From positions 1,364,001-1,428,000 of the forward strand of contig NZ_CP124681.1 in assembly GCF_029961765.1 (NCBI RefSeq): DNA of 64,000 bases. Reading direction: 5' to 3'. Positions 1 through 9,552 of the stretch are shown here, piece after piece. Numbering within the stretch: the stretch's first letter is position 1; every line of letters starts with the position of its first letter. A program made the position numbers and the translations under genes. Origin of the DNA: Nocardioides sp. QY071. GTDB taxonomy: Bacteria; Actinomycetota; Actinomycetes; Propionibacteriales; Nocardioidaceae. Under the pieces are notes generated by a model that had not been told where the DNA came from, did not search any database, and saw nothing but the letters and a program-made list of their open reading frames with translations.

Positions 1-1
1 C

Positions 2-1087
2 ACCCACCAGGCGATCGCCCGCCGCGCCCACGGCCTGGTCCGGCGCGGCGTCGGCCCGGCCGCCGTACCGGCCGAGGCACTGCACCGCGGCATCGCCGCG
101 ACCGTCTACGGCGCCGTCGGGCTCTCCTTCCGCGGGGCCAGCCTCGGGCTCGCCCGGCTGGGTGCCGCCGGCGTCGGCCCGGCGCTGGAGGACGGGCCGC
201 GCGGCCGGTTCGTCAACGCCGCGGTCAACGGGCTGATCGGCGACGAGATCCGCCGCGACCGGCCGCGCCTGGCGATCGAGATGGGCGTGCGGAGCGCCGG
301 GCGCGACGTACCGCTCACGCCGGCGGACCTCGCGCGCGCCTTCCCGGGGGCCACGGGCCGGATCGTCGTCTTCCTGCACGGCCTGTGCGAGAACGAGGAC
401 TACTGGAGGCGGCATCGTGACCGCCTCGGCTCGACGTACGGCGAGTCACTGGCCGCCCGTGGCTGGACCCCGGTCTACCTGCGCGCCAACACCGGCCTCC
501 CGCTGCGCGAGAACGGCGTCGTGCTCGCCTCGCTGATGCAGCACCTGGTCGACGCCTGGCCCACGGAGGTCACCCGGATCGCGCTCGTCGGGCACTCCCT
601 CGGCGGCCTCATCCTGCGGGCCTCGTCCGCGGTCGTCGCCGAAGGGCAGGGCCCGGCGGCCTGGACCCGGCTGGTCAGCGACGTCGTCACACTCGGTACG
701 CCGCACCTCGGCTCCTGGTTCGCCGTCGGCGCCGACCACGCGAGCCGCACCCTCGCCCGCGCCCCCGAGGTCGCCGCCTTCGGCCGGATCATCGACCGCC
801 AGGCGCCGGGCATCCACGACCTGATCGAGGGCCTCGCCCACGACGTACCTCCGCTGCCGCACGCCCGCTACCGCCTCGTGTCGGCCACGCTGACCCGCTC
901 CGCGCGCCACCCGGTGGCGCAGGCCATCGGCGACCTGCTGGTCACCCCGCGCTCCGCCGTCGGTCGCGACCGGCGCGGCACCGAGCTGTTCCCCGACGCC
1001 GAGGTGCTCCACCTCGGCCGCACCGACCACTTCGGGCTGCTCAACCACCCCGACGTGCACACCGCGCTGGTGCGCTGGCTCGCGTGA
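2..1087 (+). CDS. Alpha/beta-hydrolase lipase/esterase, 5' end outside window
   Basis: The reading frame is open from the first bases, so the start lies left of the window; the ATG at 281 is internal. The visible part begins with an Ala/Gly/Arg-rich helical segment. The hydrolase core follows, with the oxyanion strand IVVFLHGLCEN and the nucleophile elbow GHSLGG at about 589-606; a plausible catalytic His sits in DHFGLL near the end. The family (PGAP1/lipase-like serine hydrolases) cleaves ester bonds, but the substrate cannot be read from sequence. No signal peptide can be judged because the N-terminus is missing. The stop overlaps a GTG of the next frame (GTGA), so the two could be cotranscribed. 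Confidence 0.85.
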   Translation, partial: THQAIARRAHGLVRRGVGPAAVPAEALHRGIAATVYGAVGLSFRGASLGLARLGAAGVGPALEDGPRGRFVNAAVNGLIGDEIRRDRPRLAIEMGVRSAGRDVPLTPADLARAFPGATGRIVVFLHGLCENEDYWRRHRDRLGSTYGESLAARGWTPVYLRANTGLPLRENGVVLASLMQHLVDAWPTEVTRIALVGHSLGGLILRASSAVVAEGQGPAAWTRLVSDVVTLGTPHLGSWFAVGADHASRTLARAPEVAAFGRIIDRQAPGIHDLIEGLAHDVPPLPHARYRLVSATLTRSARHPVAQAIGDLLVTPRSAVGRDRRGTELFPDAEVLHLGRTDHFGLLNHPDVHTALVRWLA

Positions 1088-1143
1088 CATCTCCTCCCGT
1101 GGGAGGTGGTGGTACGCCGACCGGCGCCGTCATGATGAGCGCC

Positions 1144-1620
1144 ATGACGACGAACGCCGCGCGCGAGCTGCGCGCCGAGGCCGTGATCGAGGCGCCCGCG
1201 GCGCACGTGTGGGCGCTGCTGACCGACTTCGGCCAGCTCGCCGAGTGGAGTCCCGAGACGGTCCGGATGGTGCCGCTCAAGCGCGGCGGCCTGCGCGTGG
1301 GCCAGTGGTACCTCGGCATCAACCGGCGCAAGGCCGTCGTGTGGCCGACCCGCTCGGTCGTCGCCGACGTGGCGCCCGGTCAGCGGCTGGTGTGGGACAC
1401 GCCGTCCAGCGGCGCCCGCTGGATCTGGGAGCTCGAAGCGGACCCCGCCGACCCGGGCCGCACCCGCGTCGTGCACCGGCGCCCCGTCCCCGGCTCGCTG
1501 AGCATCGGCAGCCGGATCGTGGCCCCGCTGCTGCTCGGCGGCAACGACTCGCACGCCGACGAGCTCGAGGCCGGCATGGCCACCACGCTCGCGGGCCTCA
1601 AGGCCGCGGCCGAGCGCTGA
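1144..1620 (+). CDS. SRPBCC (START-like/polyketide cyclase) family protein
   Basis: Small single-domain protein of 158 residues with the typical family opening (VIEAPAAHVWALLTDF), Trp-rich central strands and a long C-terminal helix ending in LAGLKAAAER. SRPBCC proteins form a helix-grip cavity that binds hydrophobic ligands; the ligand here is unknown. Start codons at 1084 (GTG overlapping the previous stop), 1132, 1135 and 1144 are all in frame. I chose 1144 because the domain begins directly after it, but 1132 or 1084 is possible and no clear ribosome site decides. Confidence 0.8.
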   Translation: MTTNAARELRAEAVIEAPAAHVWALLTDFGQLAEWSPETVRMVPLKRGGLRVGQWYLGINRRKAVVWPTRSVVADVAPGQRLVWDTPSSGARWIWELEADPADPGRTRVVHRRPVPGSLSIGSRIVAPLLLGGNDSHADELEAGMATTLAGLKAAAER

Positions 1621-1623
1621 GCC

Positions 1624-3030
1624 CTACGCCGGGAAGCCGGTGAAGCCCACGATCGTCGAGGCCCCGACGAGCCACACGGCGCTGGGGGAGACGTAGGGGC
1701 CGCCGGGCGAGACCCCGTCGTCGTACCCCTCCTTGCCGATCGCGCTGACGTCCTTCTCCCACGCCACCTCTCCGGAGGTGCGGTCCAGGGCCTGCACGAC
1801 CCACGAGGTCGCGTAGTCGCTCGCGACCTGGACGAAGGCGTCGGGGGTCTCGGTCGGGGCGACGTCGGTGCCCGGGCCGGACCACAGCGTCTTGCCGGAC
1901 TCGGCGTCGAGGTAGGTCGTCTGCATCTTCCCGGCCTTCGCGTCGAAGCCGGTCACCGCGACCTGCTTCCGGTCGGCGGTCCAGCGCCAGCCGGCCAGGT
2001 CGTCGCCGAGGTCGGCCCGCTCCCAGACCGCCTTGCCGGTGGTCACGTCGTAGAGCGTCGCGCCGACGCCGACCCGGCCCTCGGTGGTCGTCAGCCGCTG
2101 ATCCTGGGTGTCCCACGGCTGGCCCTCGAGCTGCAGCAGCACCTCGTCGCCGAGGAGCACCTCGAGCTTGTCGTTGCCGAAGCCGCGGCGCACGGTCCAC
2201 GGCCGCTCGAGGAACGAGCCCTTGCCGAGCGGGGTGCTGCCGAGCACCTTGCCACTGGCCCGGTCGAGCTCGAACTGGGTGGCGTCCGGCTGCCCGGACG
2301 GTGTCTCCTTCCACGCCGCGACCGACACGTCGTCGCCGCTCAGGTCGAGCGCGGGGGAGCCGGACCCGAACCCGGCGAGCTCGGCGGCGCCCGCGGGGCC
2401 GCCGGGCCACACGCTCTTCAGCGTGGTCGCGTCGAGCGCCGCGACCGCGAACGGTGGCGGGTAGGCGGTCTCGTCGGCGCCCGCGGGCGTCACGACGACG
2501 TAGAGGACGCCGTCGTCGAGGACGGGCGTGCTGCCCGGGGCGACGGTGACCTCGGCCCCGGCCCCGGACCCACCGGTCTCGGCGTTCACCCGGACCAGGG
2601 CGTTGCCCCGGGTGCAGTAGAGCGCGGCGTGATCGGGTGTCCAGCAGCCGCCGTAGTCCTCGCCCTTCCACAGCACCTTTCCGGCGGCGGACACGCCGAC
2701 CAGCAGCGAGGCGGCGGCCCCGTCGTCGCCCTTTCCCTGGTCGGTGATCGCGGCCACCAGGACGTCGCCCACCACCACGCCACCCGGCTGCGGGACCTCG
2801 TCGTCGCCCGCCGGCGCCAGCGGCGCGAACCGGCCGCCCGGCAGCACCGTGTCGGCGCGCAGCTCCCAGGTCGTCGCCGGCTCGTGGAGCACGGCGGCCG
2901 CGGCCGTCGTACGGTCACCGTCGTCGGGCCCCTCCGGTCCGCCCTCGTCGGCGTCGCAGGCGGCCAGGCCGAGGCCCGCCAGGAGCGTGACGGCGGCGAC
3001 GAGCCGGCCGGTGGATGGAGCCGCGGGCAT
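1624..3030 (-). CDS. Lipoprotein with PQQ-like beta-propeller
   Basis: 468-residue exported lipoprotein. The N-terminus is a lipoprotein signal with lipobox LGLAAC (Cys25), followed by an acidic linker and then repeated blades with the PQQ/quinoprotein signature ([44 protein letters not shown]). This is the fold of BamB-like scaffolds and quinoprotein dehydrogenases. No catalytic dehydrogenase residues are evident, so a binding or scaffold role outside the membrane is more likely. An AGGAGG ribosome site lies just before the ATG. It is divergent from clpP1 and occupies the position where tig is often found in other actinobacteria. Confidence 0.85.
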   Translation of the reverse strand: MPAAPSTGRLVAAVTLLAGLGLAACDADEGGPEGPDDGDRTTAAAAVLHEPATTWELRADTVLPGGRFAPLAPAGDDEVPQPGGVVVGDVLVAAITDQGKGDDGAAASLLVGVSAAGKVLWKGEDYGGCWTPDHAALYCTRGNALVRVNAETGGSGAGAEVTVAPGSTPVLDDGVLYVVVTPAGADETAYPPPFAVAALDATTLKSVWPGGPAGAAELAGFGSGSPALDLSGDDVSVAAWKETPSGQPDATQFELDRASGKVLGSTPLGKGSFLERPWTVRRGFGNDKLEVLLGDEVLLQLEGQPWDTQDQRLTTTEGRVGVGATLYDVTTGKAVWERADLGDDLAGWRWTADRKQVAVTGFDAKAGKMQTTYLDAESGKTLWSGPGTDVAPTETPDAFVQVASDYATSWVVQALDRTSGEVAWEKDVSAIGKEGYDDGVSPGGPYVSPSAVWLVGASTIVGFTGFPA

Positions 3031-3109
3031 GGGACCTCCTGGAGCGCGTGGGGCAGTCGGCTTCCCGGCAGGCTACCGGTGGGGTACGACGACCGGGCGC
3101 CGCGAATCT

Positions 3110-3125
3110 GCTGTCGGCGAACAGC
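3110..3125. promoter_or_regulatory. Inverted repeat upstream of clpP1
   Basis: GCTGT-CGGCGA-ACAGC, a perfect 5-bp inverted repeat with a 6-base spacer, lies 36-51 bp before the clpP1 -10 box. Actinobacterial clpP operons are commonly controlled by ClgR, whose sites are palindromic and contain TTCGC/GCGAA-like cores. This site contains GGCGAA on one strand, so it is a reasonable but unproven ClgR candidate. Confidence 0.35.
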
Positions 3126-3160
3126 GGTGTCGAACGCGTGGTTCTGCCTCCCGGTCCGGC

Positions 3161-3166
3161 TAGGGT
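3161..3166 (+). promoter_or_regulatory. clpP1 -10 box (leaderless)
   Basis: TAGGGT ends 7 bases before the GTG at 3174, so transcription would begin at or next to that codon. No ribosome site precedes the GTG or the later ATG codons, which supports a leaderless start there. Confidence 0.5.
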
Positions 3167-3173
3167 CACTCGC

Positions 3174-3842
3174 GTGACTCAGAATCTTCCCGGTGGCGCT
3201 CACCACGCAGCGCGCGGTCATGAGATGAACCCGCAGATGAACGGGGGAGCGGGGATCAGCTTCCTCGACGACAACATCTACAGCCGGCTGCTCCGCGAGC
3301 GGATCGTGTTCCTCGGCTCCGAGGTGCGCGACCAGAACGCGAACGCGATCTGCGCCCAGCTGCTGCTGCTGTCGGCCGAGGACCCCGAGGCGGACATCTT
3401 CCTGCACATCAACAGCCCCGGTGGCTCCGTGGACGCCGGCATGGCCATCTACGACACCATGAACTACATCCCCAACGACGTCGCGACCGTCGGCATGGGC
3501 CTGGCCGCCTCGATGGGCCAGTTCCTGCTGTGCGCCGGCGCCAAGGGCAAGCGCTACGCCCTGCCGCACGCGCGGATCATGATGCACCAGCCCTCCTCGG
3601 GCATGGGAGGCTCCGCCTCCGACATCAAGATCCAGGCGCAGCAGTCGCTCCACATCAAGAAGGTGCTGCTCGACCTCATCGCCGACCACACCGGCCAGAG
3701 CGTTGAGCAGGTCACCGAGGACGCCGACCGCGACCGCTGGTTCACCGCCCAGGAGGCGCTGGAGTACGGCCTGGTCGACAAGGTCGTCAAGAGCGCCAAG
3801 GAAGCCGTCGACGAGGGCCGTCCGGCTCACAAGAAGGACTGA
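3174..3842 (+). CDS. clpP1: ATP-dependent Clp protease proteolytic subunit ClpP1
   Basis: Serine peptidase subunit of the Clp barrel, 222 residues from this start. The triad is visible: Ser113 in GLAASMG, His138 in IMMHQP and Asp187 in DRDRWF. It forms mixed ClpP1P2 tetradecamers with the next gene product and degrades substrates unfolded by ClpX or ClpC. The start follows the -10 box TAGGGT by 7 bases. An ATG at 3225 would give 205 residues, closer to the usual mature length, and the extra N-terminal segment may be a processed propeptide. The ClpP2 gene starts 12 bp downstream, in the same operon. Confidence 0.95.
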   Translation: MTQNLPGGAHHAARGHEMNPQMNGGAGISFLDDNIYSRLLRERIVFLGSEVRDQNANAICAQLLLLSAEDPEADIFLHINSPGGSVDAGMAIYDTMNYIPNDVATVGMGLAASMGQFLLCAGAKGKRYALPHARIMMHQPSSGMGGSASDIKIQAQQSLHIKKVLLDLIADHTGQSVEQVTEDADRDRWFTAQEALEYGLVDKVVKSAKEAVDEGRPAHKKD

Positions 3843-3853
3843 GTGATCACGCC

Positions 3854-4462
3854 ATGAACTACTACATCCCGCAGTGGGAAGAGCGCACGTCCTACGGCTT
3901 CCGCCGGATCGACCCCTACGCCAAGCTGTTCGAGGACCGCATCATCTACCTCGGCACGCCGATCTCCGACGACGTCGCCAACGCCGTCATCGCCCAGCTG
4001 CTGTGCCTGCAGTCGATGAACCCCGACCAGGACATCAGCATCTACATCAACAGCCCCGGCGGCTCCTTCACCGCGCTGACCGCCATCTACGACACGATCC
4101 AGTTCATCAAGCCGGACGTGCAGACGGTGTGCATCGGCCAGGCGGCCTCGGCCGCGGCGATCCTCCTCGCCGCGGGCGCCAAGGGCAAGCGCCTCGCCCT
4201 GCCCAACAGCCGGATCCTGATCCACCAGCCATACACCGAGGGCACGTTCGGCCAGACCTCGGACATCGAGATCCAGGCCAACGAGATCCTGCGCATGCGC
4301 GAGCTCCTCGAGAAGATGATCAGCGACCACTCGGGCAAGTCCGTCGAGGACGTCAGCCGCGACATCGAGCGCGACAAGATCCTCACCGCCCAGGGTGCGA
4401 TCGAGTACGGCCTGATCGACGCCGTGCTCGAGTCCCTCAAGAAGACCCCGGCCCTCGCCTGA
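3854..4462 (+). CDS. clpP2: ATP-dependent Clp protease proteolytic subunit ClpP2
   Basis: Second ClpP paralogue, 202 residues. Catalytic residues are Ser99 (GQAASA), His124 (ILIHQP) and Asp174 (ERDKIL). In actinobacteria ClpP1 and ClpP2 are both needed for an active barrel, and ClpP2 normally carries the docking face for the ATPase. The start ATG is close behind the clpP1 stop, which fits one transcript. It is followed by a long hairpin before clpX. Confidence 0.95.
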   Translation: MNYYIPQWEERTSYGFRRIDPYAKLFEDRIIYLGTPISDDVANAVIAQLLCLQSMNPDQDISIYINSPGGSFTALTAIYDTIQFIKPDVQTVCIGQAASAAAILLAAGAKGKRLALPNSRILIHQPYTEGTFGQTSDIEIQANEILRMRELLEKMISDHSGKSVEDVSRDIERDKILTAQGAIEYGLIDAVLESLKKTPALA

Positions 4463-4501
4463 GCCGCGGCTCAGACGAGAACGAACAAGACCGATGAGCA
4501 T

Positions 4502-4558
4502 CCCGACGTACCCCTCGTGTCACGCTCCCGCCGGAGCGTGGCAGGGGGTACCGTCGGG
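4502..4558 (+). promoter_or_regulatory. Two-tier hairpin between clpP2 and clpX
   Basis: An outer stem pairs 4502-4514 with 4545-4558 (13 bp, one bulged base). Inside it, after an asymmetric internal loop, is a perfect 8-bp stem CACGCTCC/GGAGCGTG with a 4-base loop. It ends about 10 bases before the clpX ribosome site (GAGGAGGA). No T-run follows. It could be a partial terminator/attenuator or an mRNA processing or stability element that sets the clpP:clpX ratio. Confidence 0.6.
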
Positions 4559-4581
4559 TAGTTCGATTGTGAGGAGGACCC

Positions 4582-5859
4582 GTGGCACGCATCGGTGACG
4601 GTGGCGACCTGTTGAAGTGCTCGTTCTGCGGCAAGAGCCAGAAGCAGGTCAAGAAGCTCATCGCTGGTCCGGGTGTCTACATCTGTGACGAGTGCATCGA
4701 CCTGTGCAACGAGATCATCGAGGAGGAGCTCGCCGAGGGCTCCGAGGTCGAGCTCGCTGACCTGCCGAAGCCCAAGGAGATCTTCGAGTTCCTGAACTCC
4801 TACGTCATCGGGCAGGAGCAGGCCAAGAAGTCCCTCGCGGTCGCGGTCTACAACCACTACAAGCGCGTCCAGGCCGGGGTGCAGCCCATCTCCGGCAAGC
4901 ACAGCAAGGACGAGGTCGTCGAGGTGGCCAAGTCCAACATCCTCGTCATCGGCCCGACCGGCTGCGGCAAGACCTACCTCGCCCAGACGCTGGCCCGGAT
5001 GCTCAACGTCCCGTTCGCGATCGCCGACGCCACGGCGCTGACCGAGGCGGGCTACGTCGGCGAGGACGTCGAGAACATCCTCCTCAAGCTGATCCAGGCC
5101 GCCGACTACGACGTCAAGAAGGCCGAGACCGGCATCATCTACATCGACGAGATCGACAAGGTGGCCCGCAAGGCCGAGAACCCCTCGATCACGCGCGACG
5201 TCTCCGGTGAGGGCGTCCAGCAGGCGCTGCTGAAGATCATCGAGGGCACCACCGCCTCGGTGCCCCCGCAGGGTGGCCGCAAGCACCCGCACCAGGAGTT
5301 CATCCAGATCGACACCACCAACATCCTGTTCGTGGTGGGCGGTGCGTTCGCCGGCCTCGAGCACATCATCGAGCAGCGGGTCGGCAAGAAGTCCCTGGGC
5401 TTCACCGCCGAGCCGCGCGGCGAGGCCGAGCGCGCCGCCGACGACCTGCTCGCCCAGGTCCGCCCCGAGGACCTCACCAAGTTCGGCCTGATCCCCGAGT
5501 TCATCGGCCGCCTGCCGCTGATCGCGAGCGTCAGCCCGCTCGACCAGGACGCCCTGGTCCAGATCCTCACCGAGCCGCGCAACGCCTTGGTGAAGCAGTA
5601 CAAGAAGCTCTTCGAGCTCGACGGCGTCGAGCTGGAGTTCACCGACGACGCCATCGGCGCGATCGCCGACAAGGCCCTCGAGCGCGGCACCGGCGCCCGC
5701 GGCCTGCGCGCGATCATCGAGGAGGTCCTCCTCCACGTCATGTACGACGTCCCCAGCCGCGGCGACGTCGAGAAGGTCGTGGTGACCAAGGAGGTCGTCG
5801 ACGACGAGGTCGCGCCGACGCTGGTGCTGCGCGAGTCCAAGAAGAAGAAGTCGGCCTGA
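4582..5859 (+). CDS. clpX: ATP-dependent Clp protease ATP-binding subunit ClpX
   Basis: AAA+ unfoldase that recognises tagged or specific substrates and feeds them to ClpP1P2; 425 residues, a normal length. The N-terminal zinc-binding domain has Cys13, Cys16, Cys35 and Cys38. Walker A is GPTGCGKT (124-131) and Walker B is IIYIDEID (185-192). The ClpP-docking loop is LGF (272-274), the actinobacterial form of the IGF loop, and arginine-finger/sensor segments follow. GTG start with ribosome site GAGGAGGA 4-5 bases upstream. A double hairpin follows the stop. Confidence 0.97.
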   Translation: MARIGDGGDLLKCSFCGKSQKQVKKLIAGPGVYICDECIDLCNEIIEEELAEGSEVELADLPKPKEIFEFLNSYVIGQEQAKKSLAVAVYNHYKRVQAGVQPISGKHSKDEVVEVAKSNILVIGPTGCGKTYLAQTLARMLNVPFAIADATALTEAGYVGEDVENILLKLIQAADYDVKKAETGIIYIDEIDKVARKAENPSITRDVSGEGVQQALLKIIEGTTASVPPQGGRKHPHQEFIQIDTTNILFVVGGAFAGLEHIIEQRVGKKSLGFTAEPRGEAERAADDLLAQVRPEDLTKFGLIPEFIGRLPLIASVSPLDQDALVQILTEPRNALVKQYKKLFELDGVELEFTDDAIGAIADKALERGTGARGLRAIIEEVLLHVMYDVPSRGDVEKVVVTKEVVDDEVAPTLVLRESKKKKSA

Positions 5860-5865
5860 TCCCGG

Positions 5866-5911
5866 GGACCGGCTGACCGGTCCGTATCGGTTCCCCGACT
5901 TCGGGAACCGA
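5866..5911 (+). terminator. Double hairpin after clpX
   Basis: Two consecutive stem-loops: GGACCGG/CCGGTCC with a 4-base loop (5866-5883), and TCGGTTCCC/GGGAACCGA with a 7-base loop (5887-5911). The second arm ends seven bases before the next ATG, so readthrough or a new start inside it is possible. There is no T-run. Confidence 0.55.
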
Positions 5912-5917
5912 CCAGGC

Positions 5918-6334
5918 ATGACTGTTCATCCACCGACCACCGACTCCCGAGGGGCCGGGGCGCTGACGACCGGCCAGCTCGTCGCCCGGATCTCCGAAGA
6001 CGTGCGCGAGCTGGTGCGCGACGAGCTGCGCCTGGCCCGTGTGGAGACGACCGAGAAGGCCAAGGGGCTCGGGATCGGCGCCGGGATGCTCGGCGCCGCC
6101 GGCCTGTTGGCCCTGTACGGCGTCGGCGTGCTGCTCGCCACCGCGATCCTCGCGCTGGCCCTCGCCCTCCCGGCCTGGCTGGCCGGACTGGTCGTGGGCG
6201 TGGCCCTGCTCGCGGTCGCCGGCGTGGTCGCCCTCGTCGGGCGCAAGCGCGTCGCGGCCGCGACCCCGCCGGTCCCCGAGCGGGCGCTGGCCGGCGTCCG
6301 CGAGGACGTCGCGGCGATCAGGCACCAGCGATGA
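5918..6334 (+). CDS. Phage-holin-family (Holin_3_6 type) membrane protein
   Basis: 138-residue membrane protein. A soluble N-terminal amphipathic segment with the family motif ([20 protein letters not shown]) precedes two hydrophobic helices (about residues 50-75 and 80-105) and a short charged tail. Despite the family name these chromosomal genes are not phage lysis genes. They are common in actinobacteria next to DUF3618 and DUF4235 genes, as here, and are thought to act in the envelope; the function is unknown. It overlaps the next gene by 4 bases (ATGA). Confidence 0.8.
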   Translation: MTVHPPTTDSRGAGALTTGQLVARISEDVRELVRDELRLARVETTEKAKGLGIGAGMLGAAGLLALYGVGVLLATAILALALALPAWLAGLVVGVALLAVAGVVALVGRKRVAAATPPVPERALAGVREDVAAIRHQR

Positions 6335-6540
6335 GCGGCCACCGGGCCGCCGCGGACGGTGCCGGCGTCGAGGAGCTCGAGCGGACCATCGAGCACACCC
6401 GCGCGGAGCTCGCCGGCGACGTCGACGTCCTGGTCGCGCGGCTCGCCAGGCGCTCGCGCGGGGTCGCGATCGGCGTCGCCGCGGTGGTGACGCTCGCGGC
6501 GGCTGCGGCCGTGCTGCGGCGCCGGGGAGGCCGGCGATGA
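6331..6540 (+). CDS. DUF3618 family small membrane protein
   Basis: 69 residues: an N-terminal amphipathic helix with the DUF3618 pattern (ELERTIEHTRAELAGDVDVL), one hydrophobic segment (VAIGVAAVVTLAAAAAVL) and a basic tail. Function unknown. It is translationally coupled to both neighbours by ATGA overlaps, giving a three-gene holin-like/DUF3618/DUF4235 operon. Confidence 0.8.
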   Translation: MSGHRAAADGAGVEELERTIEHTRAELAGDVDVLVARLARRSRGVAIGVAAVVTLAAAAAVLRRRGGRR

Positions 6541-6833
6541 CGCACGAGAAGCGGACCAGCCGCTCGGCCAAGCTGCTCTACCGCCCATGGGGGCTGGCCG
6601 GCAGCCTCCTCGGCGGGCTCATCGCGGGCCAGGTCTTCCAGCAGGTGTGGAAGCGGGTCGACCCCCAGGCGACCGACGACCCGCCCAAGCCGTTGCAGTC
6701 GGAGTACCGGCTGCGCAAGATCCTGGTCGCGGCGATGGTGCAGGGAGCGATCTTCTCCGTCGTCCGGGCGCTCATCGACCGCGGCGGTGCGCGCGCCTTC
6801 GAGCGCTGGACGGGGGAGTGGCCGGGCGACTGA
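6537..6833 (+). CDS. DUF4235 family protein
   Basis: 98-residue protein. It has a glycine-rich first hydrophobic segment (LAGSLLGGLIAGQVFQQVWK), an acidic/proline linker, and a second hydrophobic helix (ILVAAMVQGAIFSVVRALID). The pattern matches DUF4235, whose function is unknown. The start overlaps the preceding stop. Only 13 bp separate its stop from the convergent valS stop, and no clear terminator is visible there. Confidence 0.8.
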   Translation: MTHEKRTSRSAKLLYRPWGLAGSLLGGLIAGQVFQQVWKRVDPQATDDPPKPLQSEYRLRKILVAAMVQGAIFSVVRALIDRGGARAFERWTGEWPGD

Positions 6834-6846
6834 GCCCGGACCGGAC

Positions 6847-9495
6847 CTACTCCTTCGGAGCCTCCGGCTCCTCCTCCGCGATCTCGGCGGTGACGCTCAG
6901 CTCGGTGGCGTCCTCGGCGACCGTGAAGACCAGCTCACCGACCACGTTGCCGCTGCGGCGCAGGTCCTCGGCGGCCTTCTCGGCGGCCTCGACCAGGCGT
7001 GCGGGACCGCTGACCTCGACCCGGGCGAGCGGTGCGCGCATCTTGACCTTGGCGGCCGACTTGGCGCCGCGGATGCCGGACAGGGCGGCCGCGACGGCGT
7101 CGATAAGGGAGCCGTCGGAGGCGGCGGGGGAGCCGAGCTCGGTGACGCTCGGCCAGGCGGCGGTGTGCACCGAGCCCTCCTGCCACCACGACCAGACCTC
7201 CTCGGTGACATAGGGGAGGAAGGGCGCGAGCAGCCGGAGCTGGACCTGCAGGGCGAGAGCGAGGGTGGCTCGGGCGGAGGACGAGGCGTCGCCGTCGCCG
7301 GCGTACGCGCGCTCCTTGACCAGCTCGAGGTAGTCGTCGCAGAACTCCCAGAAGAACTTCTCGCTGACCTCGAGCGCGGTGGTGTAGTCGTAGGCCTCGA
7401 ACGCCTCGGTGGCGCGGCGGACGACGCCGCCGAGACGGCCGAGCAGCGCGGTGTCGACCGGCTGGCTGACCGCGGCGGCGCTGAACGTGGTCGCGCCGAC
7501 GCTGCCGAGCACGAACTTCGAGGCGTTGAGGACCTTCATCGCCAGCCGGCGGCCGACCTTCATCTGGGTCTCGTCGAACGGCGAGTCCAGGCCGGGGCGG
7601 GCGATGGCCGCACGCCAGCGGACCGCGTCGGCGCCGTACTTGTCGAGGATCTCGTTGGGGACCACGACATTGCCCTTGGACTTCGACATCTTCTTGCGGT
7701 CGGGGTCGACGATGAAGCCCGAGATCATCGCGTGCGACCACGGGGCGACGTGGTTCTCGAAGTGCGCGCGCACGACGCGGGAGAACAGCCAGGTGCGGAT
7801 GATGTCGTGGGCCTGGGTGGCCAGGTCCATCGGGAACACCCGCGACCACAGGTCGGGGTCGGACTCCCAGCCGCCCGCGATGTGCGGGGTCAGCGACGAG
7901 GTGGCCCAGGTGTCCATCACGTCGGGGTCGCCGATGAAGCCGCCCGGCTTGCCGCGCTGCTCCTCCGTGTAGCCGGTCGGCGCCTGGGTCGACGGGTCGA
8001 TCGGCAGATCGGCCTCGGTCGGCAGGAGGAGCCGCGTGTAGTCGGGCTCGCCCTCGGCGTCGAGGGGGTACCAGACCGGGAACGGGATGCCGAAGAAGCG
8101 CTGGCGCGAGATCAGCCAGTCACCGTTGAGGCCGCCCACCCAGTTGTCGAAGCGGTGCTTCATGTGCGGCGGCAGCCAGTCGATCTCCGAGCCGCGCTCG
8201 AGCATCTGCTTGCGGATCCCGGCGTCGCGGCCGCCGTTGCGGATGTACCACTGGCGGGTGGAGACGATCTCGAGCGGCTTGTCGCCCTTCTCGTAGAAGT
8301 TCGCCATCCGCTGCGTCGGCTTCGGGTCGCCGTCGAGGTCACCGGACTCCTTGAGCTTGGCGACCATCGCCTCGCGGGCGGAGTGGACGGTCTTGCCCTG
8401 GAGGTCCTCGTACGCCGTCGAGGCCTGCTCCGAGGAGAGCCACTCGGGCGTCTCGCGGGTCAGCCGGCCGTCGCGGCCGATGACGGTGCGCACCGGCAGC
8501 TGCAGCTCGCGCCACCACTGGACGTCGGTGAGGTCACCGAAGGTGCAGCACATCGCGATGCCGGCGCCCTTGTCCTTCTCGGCGGCGGCATGGGCCAGCA
8601 CGGGGATCTCGACGCCGAAGACCGGCGAGGTGACCGTCGTACCGAAGAGGTCCTGGTAGCGCTCGTCGTCGGGGTGCGCGATCAGCGCGACCACCGACGG
8701 GATCAGCTCGGGCCGGGTGGTCTCGATGTAAACAGGCTTGCCCGGCGAGCCGTCGGGCTGCGCAGGGGAATGGAAGGCGACCCGGTGGTAGGCGCCGGCG
8801 TAGTCACGCGCCTCCAGCTCGGCCTGCGCGACCGCGGTCTGGAAGGTGACGTCCCACAGCGTCGGCGCCTCCTGGAGGTAGGCCTCGCCGCGGGCCAGGT
8901 TGCGCAGGAACGCGCGCTGGCTGACGGTCTGCGCCTTGGTGCCGATCGTGGTGTAGGTCGTGTTCCAGTCGACGCTGAGGCCCAGGGTGCGCCACAGGTC
9001 CTCGAAGACCTTCTCGTCCTGCTCGACCAGCTGCTCGCACAGCGCGACGAAGTTGGGCCGGCTGATCGGGACCTGGCGCTTCGGGTCCGGCTTCTCGGGC
9101 GGGGTGAAGTCGGCGTCGTAGGGCAGCGACGGGTCGCACCGCACGCCGAAGTAGTTCTGCACGCGGCGCTCGGTGGGCAGGCCGTTGTCGTCCCAGCCCA
9201 TCGGGTAGAAGACGGACTTGCCCTGCATCCGCTGGAAGCGGGCGATCAGGTCGGTGTGGGTGTAGGAGAAGACGTGCCCGACGTGCAGGCTGCCGCTGAC
9301 GGTCGGCGGCGGGGTGTCGATCGCGTAGACGTTCTCGCGCGGCTGGGTGCGGTCGAAGCCGTAGGTGTCGGCGTCCTTCCAGCGCTGCGCCCACTTCTCC
9401 TCGAGCCCCTCCAGCGCGGGCTTGTCCGGTACGACGACGGCGCCGTCGGGCGCGTCGGTCGGGTCCGGGGTCTGCGTGCTGTCGGGCTCGGTCAT
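6847..9495 (-). CDS. valS: Valyl-tRNA synthetase
   Basis: Class I aminoacyl-tRNA synthetase, 882 residues, which charges tRNA-Val with valine and edits threonine. The HIGH-type motif is HVGH (71-74) and the KMSKS loop (KKMSKSKGN) lies near residue 600. The anticodon-binding domain follows, and a short C-terminal region ends in an acidic tail. The compact length fits the actinobacterial ValS form. The ATG is preceded by TAGGCT 6 bases upstream (9502-9507 on the complement), a leaderless-type promoter. Confidence 0.97.
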   Translation of the reverse strand: MTEPDSTQTPDPTDAPDGAVVVPDKPALEGLEEKWAQRWKDADTYGFDRTQPRENVYAIDTPPPTVSGSLHVGHVFSYTHTDLIARFQRMQGKSVFYPMGWDDNGLPTERRVQNYFGVRCDPSLPYDADFTPPEKPDPKRQVPISRPNFVALCEQLVEQDEKVFEDLWRTLGLSVDWNTTYTTIGTKAQTVSQRAFLRNLARGEAYLQEAPTLWDVTFQTAVAQAELEARDYAGAYHRVAFHSPAQPDGSPGKPVYIETTRPELIPSVVALIAHPDDERYQDLFGTTVTSPVFGVEIPVLAHAAAEKDKGAGIAMCCTFGDLTDVQWWRELQLPVRTVIGRDGRLTRETPEWLSSEQASTAYEDLQGKTVHSAREAMVAKLKESGDLDGDPKPTQRMANFYEKGDKPLEIVSTRQWYIRNGGRDAGIRKQMLERGSEIDWLPPHMKHRFDNWVGGLNGDWLISRQRFFGIPFPVWYPLDAEGEPDYTRLLLPTEADLPIDPSTQAPTGYTEEQRGKPGGFIGDPDVMDTWATSSLTPHIAGGWESDPDLWSRVFPMDLATQAHDIIRTWLFSRVVRAHFENHVAPWSHAMISGFIVDPDRKKMSKSKGNVVVPNEILDKYGADAVRWRAAIARPGLDSPFDETQMKVGRRLAMKVLNASKFVLGSVGATTFSAAAVSQPVDTALLGRLGGVVRRATEAFEAYDYTTALEVSEKFFWEFCDDYLELVKERAYAGDGDASSSARATLALALQVQLRLLAPFLPYVTEEVWSWWQEGSVHTAAWPSVTELGSPAASDGSLIDAVAAALSGIRGAKSAAKVKMRAPLARVEVSGPARLVEAAEKAAEDLRRSGNVVGELVFTVAEDATELSVTAEIAEEEPEAPKE

Positions 9496-9540
9496 GGTCG
9501 AAGCCTATTGCGCACCGCGGCCGCGGCTTCAACCGGCGGC

Positions 9541-9546
9541 TACTCT
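9541..9546 (+). promoter_or_regulatory. -10 box of the SpoIID-domain gene
   Basis: TACTCT followed by 6 bases and then ATG, the leaderless spacing. It lies about 35 bp from the opposing valS -10 box, so the two divergent promoters share this short region. Confidence 0.45.
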
Positions 9547-9552
9547 CGGACG

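Noticed and set aside
5918..6833. Prophage remnant because of the holin-family gene
   Set aside because: No integrase, capsid, lysin or att-like repeat is near. Holin_3_6, DUF3618 and DUF4235 genes form a normal chromosomal set in actinobacteria.
6787..9552. Very long plus-strand open frame opposite valS, continuing into the SpoIID gene
   Set aside because: It is the GC-driven antisense shadow of valS. The real gene starts at 9553 with a signal peptide and its own -10 box. The antisense protein is composed of Leu/Gly/Arg/Asp repeats with no domain.
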